Shown: positions 35,401-44,454, counted from the first letter of the stretch. The stretch is DNA of 64,000 nucleotides from Psychrobacter sanguinis (GCF_020736705.1 NZ_CP085990.1:806001-870000); one strand, 5' to 3'. Notes: a model not told the origin generated them from the sequence alone. Program-made: numbers and translations.

Positions 35401-35967
35401 TTATATTCTGTTCTCGTAACAGCTTGGACGCATATGTGCTGTTTTTGAAGTGCTATTTATATTGGATATTAGCTTTGATCTATCATCCCACATAGGAAGA
35501 TGTGCTGTCGCTACTAGCCTTTCATGAAACTGGTGGGGAGCATATTCCTCATCTACCTCGTCATTGATACGAAAAAAACATTCTTCTCGGTAATCTATAT
35601 AGCAATGCAGCCTATTTTTCACAAACTTATTCCAATGCCATAACAGTTGTATAGACGTTGCCACAGGTTTGGTAAAAGGCTCTAAGTTTACGGTTAATGC
35701 ACACATAATAAGTCCATCTTCAGGAATAATATGGATACCCTGTTGGATAACCTCTTGCCGAGTGTGTGCATATTCAAATATTCCCCCATAAGCCCTATAG
35801 CTTTTAATGTCTTTTAAATAAATAAGGCCGAATGCTAATTGGGTAAATCTTGGTAAATGAACGATTTTATCTGGATGCAATTTTGCTTTTTTACAAAGCT
35901 CATCAAAAGCCATCAAGCGCCGTAATTGTACTGGAATCCTCTTATCTTCATAGATAGAACGCATCAT
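35401..35967 (-). CDS. Hypothetical protein of unknown function
   Basis: I do not recognise this family. From ATG 35967 (AAGAAG upstream) it is 188 aa; an alternative ATG at 36000 would add 11 residues. The product lacks a signal peptide or membrane segment and is rich in His, Arg and aromatic residues (for example WHWNKFVKNRLHCYIDYREECFFR). It is transcribed away from the DpnD-like gene, with a 9-bp inverted repeat over its start region (35969-35997). It lies within the block that separates pabC from mltG. Confidence 0.6.
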   Translation of the reverse strand: MMRSIYEDKRIPVQLRRLMAFDELCKKAKLHPDKIVHLPRFTQLAFGLIYLKDIKSYRAYGGIFEYAHTRQEVIQQGIHIIPEDGLIMCALTVNLEPFTKPVATSIQLLWHWNKFVKNRLHCYIDYREECFFRINDEVDEEYAPHQFHERLVATAHLPMWDDRSKLISNINSTSKTAHMRPSCYENRI

Positions 35968-35968
35968 A

Positions 35969-35997
35969 ATCACTTCTTTATTTGAATGAGAAGTGAT
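35969..35997. promoter_or_regulatory. Inverted repeat over the start of the hypothetical gene (operator or RNA hairpin)
   Basis: Perfect 9-bp arms ATCACTTCT and AGAAGTGAT separated by 11 bases. On the minus-strand mRNA one arm contains the likely ribosome site AAGAAG, so a hairpin would hide it. TGATCATTGATCA follows directly. Confidence 0.45.
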
Positions 35998-36116
35998 CAT
36001 TGATCAAAAAACAAACAGGCACAATAGCTATTAACAAAAGACGATCAATATCAATCAGTTATAGATTATATAATTTGGTTTAAACACTTTTGTTGCATGC
36101 CTACAAGGTCGATTAG

Positions 36117-36332
36117 ATGAAAGGATTGTTAGAAGAATTGATGAGCGAAACACCCAAGACTTACTGTGTAGAAGTGACAGAGACCTTGTCAAAGTTGGTA
36201 AAGATTAGTGCAAGTAGTGAGGAGCAAGCCTTATCGTTGGTCAAACAGGCATATCGGCAAGAAAGTATAGTCTTAACTAGCGAGGATTATCTTCAAACAA
36301 ACTTCTTATTGAACGGCGCTAAAGATAACTGA
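36117..36332 (+). CDS. DpnD/PcfM-like small protein
   Basis: The 71-aa protein resembles the DpnD/PcfM C-terminal domain family: a strand ending in ETLSKLVKISA, a helix with SSEEQALSLVKQAY and the hallmark ESIVLTSEDYLQTNF. Members occur near restriction-modification, phage and conjugative genes, but their function is not established. A second in-frame ATG at 36141 is an alternative start. The 3' end overlaps the pabC coding end by 40 bases in the convergent orientation, which is unusual and suggests this gene was placed here by insertion. No methylase or nuclease gene is adjacent. Confidence 0.7.
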   Translation: MKGLLEELMSETPKTYCVEVTETLSKLVKISASSEEQALSLVKQAYRQESIVLTSEDYLQTNFLLNGAKDN

Positions 36333-37327
36333 AATTGCTCATCTTGAAACCATAACTGCTGAACGGGGATCACGCCACGTACCCCATTACAAAAGAACAT
36401 CGACTCAATCTGGCCCAAATCTTCATCGCGTAAAAGACGTTCTTGAGCCGGTACACCTTGACGGGCCAACCTATCCATAATGACCTGACGCATAACCCCG
36501 CGAACGCCTGAATGGATAATCGGTGGTGTATACCAATTGAGGGAAGTTTGATGACTATTGGTCGCATCTGGCTTGGATTTTAAACAATAAAACACATTGC
36601 TCATTACCCCTTCCACCCAATTACCACTCATATCTGCTACCAAGCCTTCAACGAGTTCAGGATTCTGCTGCTTATGGCGTTGTAACTCACCAGCTATGAT
36701 TACCCCATCCAAGCGGTTTAAACTTTTTAAACCCGCTAATGGCTCAGGTAAGCTGGCTAGCTGTGACTGCAAACACTTGGCAATAATCGGTGATTGCTCT
36801 AGCACAACCTGTTCTAAGCATTGTGAATCACTACCCTGCTTTATCGACTCCTGCTTTATTGGCAAAAACTGAGCCGTTTGTTGCGCTAGCGGTGCAGTTT
36901 TCATCACCCCTATCCAAATTAAAGCCTCATTGTCACAGGCAAGCATTGAATACGCATATCCTCGTAGATCTTGGGTAGGACGAGAAATGATGAGTTTTAT
37001 CATGCCATGGTCGATAGTAGCGGCAAACTGCTGTAGTTGCGGCCAAAGTCTTTGCTCAACTTCAGGAGTAATAGTTAACTGTAAGGCTTGGCAATGGCTA
37101 TGGAGACGGGCTTGATGATAAGACGGCCAAAGTAAATGAGCATTATGCACCCCCATGGTGGTAAAAAACCCATCACCATAGGCCAATGCCCGTAGATTAG
37201 GTGCAATTTGCTGAGGCGCAGTCGCAAGATAATCAGAAACAGCGGTAGAGGAAGGTGCATTTTCCGAGACGGAAAGCGCCATCATGCCAGTATCGCTGAG
37301 TTGATACCATGTCATGGCATGAGACAT
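36293..37327 (-). CDS. pabC: Aminodeoxychorismate lyase / class IV aminotransferase (PabC-like)
   Basis: PLP enzyme expected to convert 4-amino-4-deoxychorismate to p-aminobenzoate for folate synthesis. The 344-aa protein has the fold-type IV hallmark RALAYGDGFFTTMGV near the N-terminus, the conserved Arg-containing segment IKLIISRPTQ, and LAGLKSLNRLDGVI with the likely PLP-binding Lys. The C-terminal HSGVRGVMRQVIMDR is also typical. It is longer than E. coli PabC (269 aa), with additional Q/S-rich insertions and an N-terminal extension. It lies on the same strand as mltG and tmk, its usual neighbours, but 6 kb upstream of them. A perfect 17-bp tandem duplication lies in its leader (37367-37400). 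Confidence 0.88.
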   Translation of the reverse strand: MSHAMTWYQLSDTGMMALSVSENAPSSTAVSDYLATAPQQIAPNLRALAYGDGFFTTMGVHNAHLLWPSYHQARLHSHCQALQLTITPEVEQRLWPQLQQFAATIDHGMIKLIISRPTQDLRGYAYSMLACDNEALIWIGVMKTAPLAQQTAQFLPIKQESIKQGSDSQCLEQVVLEQSPIIAKCLQSQLASLPEPLAGLKSLNRLDGVIIAGELQRHKQQNPELVEGLVADMSGNWVEGVMSNVFYCLKSKPDATNSHQTSLNWYTPPIIHSGVRGVMRQVIMDRLARQGVPAQERLLRDEDLGQIESMFFCNGVRGVIPVQQLWFQDEQFQLSLAPFNKKFV

Positions 37328-37366
37328 AATGATTTCCTCTAATGAGAGATTTGTTGATATGAGAAG

Positions 37367-37400
37367 CTTATTAAGATGAAAGACTTATTAAGATGAAAGA
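37367..37400. repeat. Perfect tandem duplication of 17 bp upstream of pabC
   Basis: CTTATTAAGATGAAAGA occurs twice head to tail at 37367-37383 and 37384-37400, with no mismatch. Confidence 0.85.
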
Positions 37401-37508
37401 ATATTTAAGCGAGGCAAAGCCAACCAATGAACCACTTTGCCTTATTACTTTAAAAATCATTTTAAAACCAGTCATCCCTAACTAATAAATTAGAAAAAAT
37501 AACTGGAT

Positions 37509-38204
37509 TTATTTATTTATAATAATCATGCAGCTGTAGAACTCACACTTAGCCAGCTCTACCTTAGTCTCATTAATGGTTTTATTCTTAACAATTTTCC
37601 CCGTCAAGATACTTTTTACCAAGTCGCCGCCTTCTTTACCCATCAGACCAGTCATGACTTTGTATACTTTTTTGGCATGATCAACGCTCATTTGCTTTTC
37701 ACTGTCTGAGTCATTGGGGTTGGCATAGTACCAGCCTAGCTCTAAGTAATCATCAGAATCAATGATATCCAAATAAGGTTCATCGCCTTTCATAAAGCGA
37801 TATTTCACTGCCATATTACTGGCATAATCTAAGCTTTTTTCATCAGTGACGGTGACTTTACCGAATTGTTTTTTTATCGCATCCACATCTTCTAAGGTCA
37901 GATTTTGAGCTTTGGCCGCTTTCCAGTTTTGTACATCGTAGCTTACCGGTTTCCCTTCAGGCTTTTTGTTAGCGCTTGAATCAACACGGCTATCTGCTTG
38001 ATGACTGGCCACAGCATCATTCTTAGACAGAGCTTGCTTTGAAGCTTCTGCTTCTGAAGAGGCTTCAATTGGCGTCGAAGTTTCATCGGCCTTGCTACAC
38101 CCTGTAAATAATAAACAGGTGGCTAACCCTATGGCACTGAACTTTGAGAGCATTGAGCCTGTAGTAAATGGTCGGCTAGAGTTTTTGGACTTGCTGAAAA
38201 TCAT
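37509..38204 (-). CDS. Predicted lipoprotein of unknown function
   Basis: The 231-aa precursor has an unusually long, basic N-region and a lipobox LLFTGC with C36 as the lipidation site. An internal start at residue 18 would give a more usual signal length, but AAGGTG precedes the first ATG. After the Cys come about 60 residues of S/A/E/D-rich linker, then a folded domain with an alternating helix/strand pattern (QNWKAAKAQNLTLEDVDAIKKQFG, LGWYYANPNDSD). Two Cys lie near the end (KCEFYSC), possibly a disulfide. No family is recognised. It is monocistronic and divergent from aroE. Confidence 0.75.
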   Translation of the reverse strand: MIFSKSKNSSRPFTTGSMLSKFSAIGLATCLLFTGCSKADETSTPIEASSEAEASKQALSKNDAVASHQADSRVDSSANKKPEGKPVSYDVQNWKAAKAQNLTLEDVDAIKKQFGKVTVTDEKSLDYASNMAVKYRFMKGDEPYLDIIDSDDYLELGWYYANPNDSDSEKQMSVDHAKKVYKVMTGLMGKEGGDLVKSILTGKIVKNKTINETKVELAKCEFYSCMIIINK

Positions 38205-38548
38205 TCACGCACACCTTTTTACTTATTTTTTGGACCGTTACCCACCTTGGTAACGCTTCTATGAAGACTTTAAAATAAAGCCCCCACTCTCTCTAAAAAT
38301 GAGTGTCTAGTTTATCCAAATCGCCACGCATTGCATAGTGGAAAAAGCATGAAGCCCAAGACAAACCTTACAGACGACTCTCCCAAGCATAGTGGGTTTG
38401 TTATACTCATCTTTTTGTACTAAATTATAGGTAACAAACAGCCGAGACAGCTGTCTAAGCTCACTGTATGTTAACCCAGTTTTGGCATTATCTTACGCCC
38501 ACCAACCCACTTCGTCCTAATAGGACAGCTAACAACACAGAGTATCTT
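38205..38548. other. Divergent intergenic region upstream of aroE, no gene seen
   Basis: About 340 bases between the lipoprotein gene and the preferred aroE start. An in-frame ATG at 38468 would extend AroE by 27 residues with no homology to the family. No hairpin with a T tract is present. Confidence 0.55.
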
Positions 38549-39382
38549 ATGAGTCAGTCTAGCCCTCAGCACTTCATCGTTATTGGCAATCCTATCGCCC
38601 ACAGCAAATCTCCTGAGATTCACCAGCAGTTTGCCAAACAAACGCAGCTACAGATTCGTTATAACCGTCAGTACTGTCCCGATGACGCTGCCAGCTTTAT
38701 TGCCGTGGTAGAAGCGTTTTTCAATGGAGGCGGTGTTGGCGCTAATGTGACTGTACCTTTTAAACAAGTAGCATACCAGTTATGTGCAGAGCGTGGGCAG
38801 CTTTCAACACATGCTCAAGTGGCAGGAGCGGTGAACACGCTTATGCTAAAGGAAGGTAAAATCTATGGCGACAACACTGATGGTCAAGGATTGGTCAATC
38901 ATCTACTCAGCCTAGGCTGGCCACTTCAAGGCGCTAAAGTTGCGATATTGGGTGCTGGCGGGGCATCACGCGGAGTGGCTCTGCCGCTTATTGAGGCGGG
39001 TATTAAACAGCTTACCATTGCCAACCGCACCGTGGAAAAAGCCCAAGCCTTGGTTCAACAACTGGGTACAGCCAGCCCAATTATTGACGCTATTCAGCCT
39101 ACTTACTGTGCTTTAGAACAGTTAGAGGGTGATTTTGACATCATTATCAATGCCACCTCAATCGGCCTATCAGGTGACATGCTACCTCTAAAAGACAGCT
39201 TAAATTGCCACTATGCTTACGATATGATGTATGACCGTGAGCTACCGTTTTTGACTCATTTTTCTGATAAAGGGGCTGAAGTTTCACCAGGCTACGGCAT
39301 GCTCATTGGACAAGCGGCGTTAAGCTTTAAACTGTGGACTGGCGCTAGCGTTGACCTTAATGCCTTAAATGAGGCTCAGTAA
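38549..39382 (+). CDS. aroE: Shikimate dehydrogenase
   Basis: NADPH-dependent reduction of 3-dehydroshikimate to shikimate in aromatic biosynthesis. The ATG at 38549 gives 277 aa (E. coli AroE 272) and starts just before the conserved strand FIVIGNPIAHSKSPEIHQQF. Catalytic Lys lies in ANVTVPFKQ and Asp in GDNTDGQGLV. The nucleotide-binding loop is LGAGGASRGV, followed by NRTVEKA. NATSIGLSGDM and YDMMYDRELPFL are also family motifs. The gene is convergent with the broken FUSC-type gene. Confidence 0.95.
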   Translation: MSQSSPQHFIVIGNPIAHSKSPEIHQQFAKQTQLQIRYNRQYCPDDAASFIAVVEAFFNGGGVGANVTVPFKQVAYQLCAERGQLSTHAQVAGAVNTLMLKEGKIYGDNTDGQGLVNHLLSLGWPLQGAKVAILGAGGASRGVALPLIEAGIKQLTIANRTVEKAQALVQQLGTASPIIDAIQPTYCALEQLEGDFDIIINATSIGLSGDMLPLKDSLNCHYAYDMMYDRELPFLTHFSDKGAEVSPGYGMLIGQAALSFKLWTGASVDLNALNEAQ

Positions 39383-39473
39383 CGATCCATAAATGATGTT
39401 AGTCAGCATTACCTCTATCGATAACACTAACGTTAATAAAATGGCTTTATACAATAATAAGCTACCCTAAGCA

Positions 39474-40555
39474 CTATGGTTTGGGACTAAACACTTTAGT
39501 CTCTAAAGCCATTAACGGCTTTCTTAACCCAGTAGAGTGCATGACTACCCCACCAAGTAAGGCAATAAGACAGCCCAATAAGGTGTCTAAGAACCTAGCT
39601 TGTACAATACCGTCGTAGGCCGCTGATGCACCAGCAGATAACGCTGAGTGCCCCCTGCCGTATTCAGCAATAAATATTGTCAACGGCGTGACCATAACCA
39701 CTGCCAACGCATAATGGCGGGTAATGATGGTTTCTATCCAGACAAACATCATAAATATGGCGATTGCTACCCCGATGTCTGATAAGGGCAGTGACAATAA
39801 AAACCAAGCCACAAATACCCCAAAATCCGATGCAACTGTTTAATCCACATCGTCCGTAATTGCATGCCTTGCATGATAACGTAGCAGCTAACAGGAACCC
39901 AATAAGGGTAAGGCATGTCTAACCATAAAGCCACCTCCAGTGACAGTACCACAAAGGCGCTAACAATTAAGCTCTCTGTCACCATGCCCAACTGATAACC
40001 ATAACCTAGGTCTACATGCTCCGCTGGCGACCTTACTATCCACAAATTATAGAACAGAGACACTATCCAAGCATAAATAGCCCCAGCAGCAACAATACCA
40101 ATTTTAGGCAATATCCCCGACCATTCTACTGGCATAAAAATAGCCAAAACTGACGCCATAATAATAAACATACCCCCAGGTGGAGGCAGACGTAGATAGC
40201 GGCCTATTAGCACCATTGAAAAGGTCATTAAGATAAACAGTGGCACTCTTATAGCTGGCAGGTTATGAGCCACAAGACCTAAACTAAAGCTACTGACCAT
40301 AATAATGCCAATAAAAAATAGTAATCCCTGACGTTGATGTATATTGCCTGCTTTAGGCTGATTAAGAAATATCATGGCACCTAAAGAAGCCAACACCCCT
40401 ATCGGTAGCTGATCAAATAAAGCGGCAATAAAAATGGTAGAAGCTATGGTAAAAGCGGCCATTATCCCTACGTATAAGGGTCTAATTTTTGGTTTAAAGG
40501 TAAATAAATGGTCAGCTTCTCGTTTGGCAAGCTCTTTTAAACGCTGTGTTGACAT
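39474..40555 (-). pseudogene. FUSC-family membrane transporter gene broken by a single-base frameshift
   Basis: Two overlapping minus-strand frames together encode one protein of about 360 aa. The first part (from 40555, residues 1-250) has about six or seven membrane segments and ends in out-of-frame sequence after TMWIKQLHRILG. The second (to 39474) continues as VAWFLLSLPLSDIGVAIAIFMMFVWIETI and carries the remaining membrane segments. Adding one G to the run of four G residues (complement of 39818-39821) restores RILGVFVAWFLL. The family (fusaric-acid-resistance/aromatic acid exporter-like) is inferred from topology and sequence style. It may be a true pseudogene, a slipping G tract that switches the gene, or a sequencing error. 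Confidence 0.75.
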
Positions 40556-41201
40556 AAAGAGGAAATACTCAGATTGTGATTTTTTAGAATTATAGTTTAG
40601 TAAGGTTTAGGAAAAGCAAAAATACACTAGAATAAAAAAATGAGACAGAAGGGATGCCCTCTATTTTATTTTATAGAGGGTGTTATTGTTTGAGTAAGAT
40701 ATCTAGAGTTAAGCATTGAAGCAAAATTATCTAGATAAAGTTATCACGGGAAGTTTTTATCTAACTTAAAATAAGTGTCATTTAGAAAAATAGGATAGTG
40801 ACATTTCACTAACAGGAGTCCAACACTTCTCTAGACTTAAGTTAATATTATAAGGATATGCTGTTTAAAAAGTTTAAAGACACTGCTTTAAACACACTTT
40901 TAAAAACAATGCTTTCTGAAAGCATTGCTTTATAGTGACTTTTTATTAGAAAAAACTAAGCGATTGTAAGTCCAATATAATTTTAAAACGAAGCAAAGCA
41001 GGTGCTTTTTTTTGAGCTTTATTAAACTTATTTTTATGAAACAGTTATTCACCGATGAATAATAGTTATGAATAATAGGTTTTTATGTTAATTGGGCTTA
41101 TACTAAAATCCATATTACCCTCCTATATTATTCACATTATGCTAGGTTGACAATACCTCGCAGCGGCGACAAATATATTATTCAATGGAAGAGAGTCTAC
41201 T
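40556..41201. other. Long intergenic region with three hairpins, no gene seen
   Basis: About 645 AT-rich bases between the FUSC pseudogene and an acyl-CoA dehydrogenase gene. Hairpins: CCCTCTA/TAGAGGG (40657-40680), CAATGCTTT/AAAGCATTG with a 3-base loop (40907-40927), and AAGCA/TGCTT with eight T residues after it (40991-41013, terminator-like). A short untranslated transcript is conceivable. GAAGAGAG before 41202 is the downstream ribosome site. Confidence 0.5.
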
Positions 41202-43022
41202 ATGCTAAGTTATAAAGCCCCCTTACGTGACATGAAATTCTTATTAAATGATGTGTTCGATTTCCAGACGCATTATAAAGATTTAAGCAATGGTGAAAAT
41301 GCTGATCCAGAAACTGTAGATATGATTCTACAAGGTATCGCTGACTTCGCTGAAAACGTTATTAGCCCATTATATCAGCCAGCAGATGCTGAAGGTTGCC
41401 AATTTAAAGATGGCGTTGTGACTACGCCAAAAGGCTTTAAAGATGCCTACAATCAGTTTGTAGAGGGCGGCTGGCAAGGTATTTCGTACCCAGAAGAGTA
41501 TGGCGGTATGAACTTACCGATGTCATTAAACCTTGTTAAATCTGAAATGATTGGTACCGCTAACTGGCCATGGGCAATGTACCCAGGTTTGACCACGGGC
41601 TGTATCAACACTTTAATGCAATACGGTACTGAAGAACAAAAAGATACTTACCTACCTAAATTAGTAGAAGGTACGTGGTCAGGTACGATGTGTCTAACTG
41701 AACCACAAGCAGGTACTGACTTAGGTCAAGTAAAAACCAAAGCGGTACCACAAGAAGACGGTACTTATAAGCTAAACGGTACCAAAATCTTCATCTCAAG
41801 TGGTGAGCATGACCTAACTGATAACATCATTCACATCGTTCTAGCCCGTCTTCCAGATGCGCCTGAAGGTACTCGTGGTATCTCGCTATTTATCGTTCCT
41901 AAATTCAATGTCAATGAAGAAGGCGAAGCGGGCGAGCGTAACGATGTAAGCTGTGGCTCAATCGAGCATAAAATGGGTATCGCGTCATCAGCCACTTGTG
42001 TTCTAAACTTTGATGATGCTACTGGTTACCTAATCGGTGAACCGCATCGTGGTCTAAAAGCAATGTTCACTTTCATGAACACTGCCCGTATCGGTACTGG
42101 TATTCAAGGTCTGGCTCATTGTGAACTTGCTTTCCAAAACGCCCTTCCTTATGCCAAAGAACGTCGTTCAATGCGCACTCTATCAGGCGTAAAAGAGCCA
42201 GAAAAAGTAGCTGACGCTATCATTAACCATGCTGACGTACGTCGTATGCTGTTGACCATGAAGTCGTTCGCTGAAGGCGGCCGTTCAATGATTTATCATG
42301 CTGCGCGTTATGCTGATAAGATGTCTCAAGGTATCGCAGAAGGTAATGACGAAGAGTTTGAAAAGTGGGATGACAAGCTAGGTTTCTATACCCCAATTCT
42401 AAAAGGTTTCTTAACTGAACTAGGTATTGAAGCAGCTAAAGAAGGTCAGCAAGTATATGGTGGCCATGGTTACATTAAAGAATGGGGCATGGAGTTAATC
42501 GCTCGTGACGCACGTATTGCCACTCTTTATGAAGGAACCACTGGCGTACAGGCACTTGATCTATTGGGCCGTAAGGTAATCTTACAGTCAAAAGGCAAAA
42601 TCATTCGTGATTACACCTCAGGTATCATGAAGTGGTGTGGCGATTATGCTTTAGACAAAAACATGCGTAAATTTGTTTGGTCATTAACTAAGCTATGTGC
42701 AGAGTGGAATACCTTAACTGTACGTCTAATGCTAAGCGCGCGTAAAGACCGTGAAATCATCTCAGCCGCTTCTGTTGACTACTTAATGTATTCAGGTTAT
42801 GTGATGATGGCTTACCACTGGGCACGTATGGCAGCCGTAGCTTATGACAAGCTAGAGAACGGTGGTGTTGAAGCGCCAGAATTCTACAAAGCTAAAATTC
42901 AGACTGCTGAATTCTACTTTGACAAGATCTTACCTCGTACTTCAGGTCATGCTGAAAGCATGGTAGCGCCAAGCTCGTCTATGACCGACATGGACATTGA
43001 GCACTTTGCTTTCTTAGACTAA
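41202..43022 (+). CDS. Acyl-CoA dehydrogenase (about 600-aa class)
   Basis: FAD-dependent acyl-CoA dehydrogenase of 606 aa. This longer class carries an extra C-terminal domain and includes DmdC-like and related fatty-acyl enzymes. The order is an N-terminal helical domain (ISYPEEYGGMNLPM), the beta domain with FAD contacts (GTMCLTEPQAGTDLGQVKT, KIFISSGEHDLTDN), the C-terminal helical domain with QVYGGHGYIKEWGME, and LYEGTTGVQALDLLGRKV containing the usual catalytic Glu. The final 120 residues form the acetyl-CoA-dehydrogenase-like C-terminal domain. Strong codon bias suggests high expression. It is monocistronic, ending at the terminator 43051-43087. Chain-length specificity is not deducible. 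Confidence 0.92.
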   Translation: MLSYKAPLRDMKFLLNDVFDFQTHYKDLSNGENADPETVDMILQGIADFAENVISPLYQPADAEGCQFKDGVVTTPKGFKDAYNQFVEGGWQGISYPEEYGGMNLPMSLNLVKSEMIGTANWPWAMYPGLTTGCINTLMQYGTEEQKDTYLPKLVEGTWSGTMCLTEPQAGTDLGQVKTKAVPQEDGTYKLNGTKIFISSGEHDLTDNIIHIVLARLPDAPEGTRGISLFIVPKFNVNEEGEAGERNDVSCGSIEHKMGIASSATCVLNFDDATGYLIGEPHRGLKAMFTFMNTARIGTGIQGLAHCELAFQNALPYAKERRSMRTLSGVKEPEKVADAIINHADVRRMLLTMKSFAEGGRSMIYHAARYADKMSQGIAEGNDEEFEKWDDKLGFYTPILKGFLTELGIEAAKEGQQVYGGHGYIKEWGMELIARDARIATLYEGTTGVQALDLLGRKVILQSKGKIIRDYTSGIMKWCGDYALDKNMRKFVWSLTKLCAEWNTLTVRLMLSARKDREIISAASVDYLMYSGYVMMAYHWARMAAVAYDKLENGGVEAPEFYKAKIQTAEFYFDKILPRTSGHAESMVAPSSSMTDMDIEHFAFLD

Positions 43023-43039
43023 TCTATCGGCTATTTGCT

Positions 43040-43090
43040 ACTAGATTACAAAAAAACCGCTCTATTTATTAGGGCGGTTTTTTTATGTCT
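43040..43090 (+). repeat. Direct repeat, copy 1 (contains a terminator)
   Basis: This 51-base segment is identical to 44301-44351 except at one position (C versus T before the A run). The two copies flank the WG-repeat gene. Confidence 0.92.
43051..43087 (+). terminator. Intrinsic terminator of the acyl-CoA dehydrogenase gene
   Basis: AAAAAACCGCTC pairs with GGGCGGTTTTTT (one G-U) around a 9-10-base loop; the T run follows at once. Confidence 0.88.
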
Positions 43091-43259
43091 GTGAGTATTA
43101 GACTTCGAAGTAAATAAATTTAAAATTTACAAAATATAAAACTTAAAAATAAAATTTTAAGTCTAGCTTATATATTAATCTTGCTAAAATATGATTAAAT
43201 ATTGTTATGAGATTTATTAGATAACTACTTATTCTTTTAACTATTTAGAGATTTCTATC

Positions 43260-44225
43260 ATGAGAAAAACCACCCTATTACTTGCCATTACAACAAGCCT
43301 ATCTATGCTGCCTAGCCTTGCTAGTGCAGCCAACTCTGTCAACTCTTCTTGTGTGACACCTAAGGCTTCAGGATATGATCAAATTGGCTGCCTCCATGAT
43401 GGGCTGGCTGGAGTAATCAAGACTATAAAAACCAAAGCAGGTCCTGTAGAAAAAGTAGGTTATATCGATAAAAAAGGTAAGTTGGTTATTCCAATGGTTT
43501 ATGACGTTGAATATACAGGAGATGGTGGCGAAGAAAGTACTTTTTATGACTTTTCAGAGGGATTAGCACTGGTTAAAAAAAATGACAGTTTTGGCTTTAT
43601 TGATACTCAAGGCAATGTAGTCATTCCCCTCAAATACTGGTCTGCTAAAAGCTTTACCGAAGGCTTAGCACCTGTTTCCATAAGCTACACAGAAAATAAT
43701 GAGTCCAAGTGGGGCGCTATTGATAAGAACGGAAAAATCATCATTCCTTTTGAGTATGAAGATTTAGATAATTTTAAAGGCGGTCTTGCCACTGCTAGAG
43801 AATATAATAATGAAGAATATGGGAAGGCTGGGGTCATTAACAAAAAAAATGAGACAGTTATTCCGTTTGCTTATGATGAAGTTGGCGAGCTGAGTGAAGG
43901 GCTATTAGCCGCGTCTAAAGACTCCAAATGGGGGTATATCGATATCTCAAATAATGTGGTCATCCCTTTCACTGCTAAATACCATCATGCCAATGCTTTC
44001 TCTAATGGATTGGCTGCAGTGTTTGGTTCCCAAGCGGATTCAGATTATACTTTTGGGTATATTGATAAAAAAGGCAAGCTGGTTATCCCGATAAAACACC
44101 AACTTCCTTATATGACATCTTTAGACGAAGCTAATTTTAAAAATGGTATCGCTACCGTGTATGACATAAATGAATCTAAATTTTGTATCAACCTTAAGGG
44201 TGCCAAGGTTAAATGTCCTAAATAG
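43260..44225 (+). CDS. Secreted WG-repeat protein
   Basis: The 321-aa product begins with a signal peptide (RKTTLLLAITTSLSMLPSLASA, cleavage near residue 24). It then has six WG-type (KWG) repeats, each of the form GYIDKKGKLVIPxxYD...F.EGLAxV: at about residues 65, 107, 157, 190, 222 and 262. WG repeats form beta-propeller- or blade-like surfaces and are presumed binding modules; their ligands are mostly unknown. Two Cys near the N-terminus (SSCVTP, IGCLHDG) and two near the C-terminus (KFCINL, VKCPK) could form disulfides. The gene lies between two nearly identical 51-bp terminator repeats. Confidence 0.88.
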   Translation: MRKTTLLLAITTSLSMLPSLASAANSVNSSCVTPKASGYDQIGCLHDGLAGVIKTIKTKAGPVEKVGYIDKKGKLVIPMVYDVEYTGDGGEESTFYDFSEGLALVKKNDSFGFIDTQGNVVIPLKYWSAKSFTEGLAPVSISYTENNESKWGAIDKNGKIIIPFEYEDLDNFKGGLATAREYNNEEYGKAGVINKKNETVIPFAYDEVGELSEGLLAASKDSKWGYIDISNNVVIPFTAKYHHANAFSNGLAAVFGSQADSDYTFGYIDKKGKLVIPIKHQLPYMTSLDEANFKNGIATVYDINESKFCINLKGAKVKCPK

Positions 44226-44300
44226 ACAAGGGAAAAGCCGCCTCAATTTCGCTTTATTTTATATAACAAACAAATCTTCAGTACCGCTATCTGTGTACCC

Positions 44301-44351
44301 ACTAGATTATAAAAAAACCGCTCTATTTATTAGGGCGGTTTTTTTATGTCT
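44301..44351 (+). repeat. Direct repeat, copy 2 (contains a terminator)
   Basis: Matches 43040-43090 at 50 of 51 positions. Confidence 0.92.
44311..44348 (+). terminator. Intrinsic terminator after the WG-repeat gene
   Basis: Same hairpin as at 43051-43087: CCGCTC/GGGCGG core between A and T runs. Confidence 0.88.
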
Positions 44352-44454
44352 ACAATTTTTTACTTCACACTAAAGTAGGGTCGGCTCATACTAAATACCT
44401 AATCTATTATATCTAACCCATCAACTTATTTTTGAATTAACAAAGGGACAAGTT

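Noticed and set aside
40657..40680. Hairpin CCCTCTA/TAGAGGG as an intrinsic terminator
   Set aside because: No T tract follows on either strand, so it is reported only as part of the spacer.
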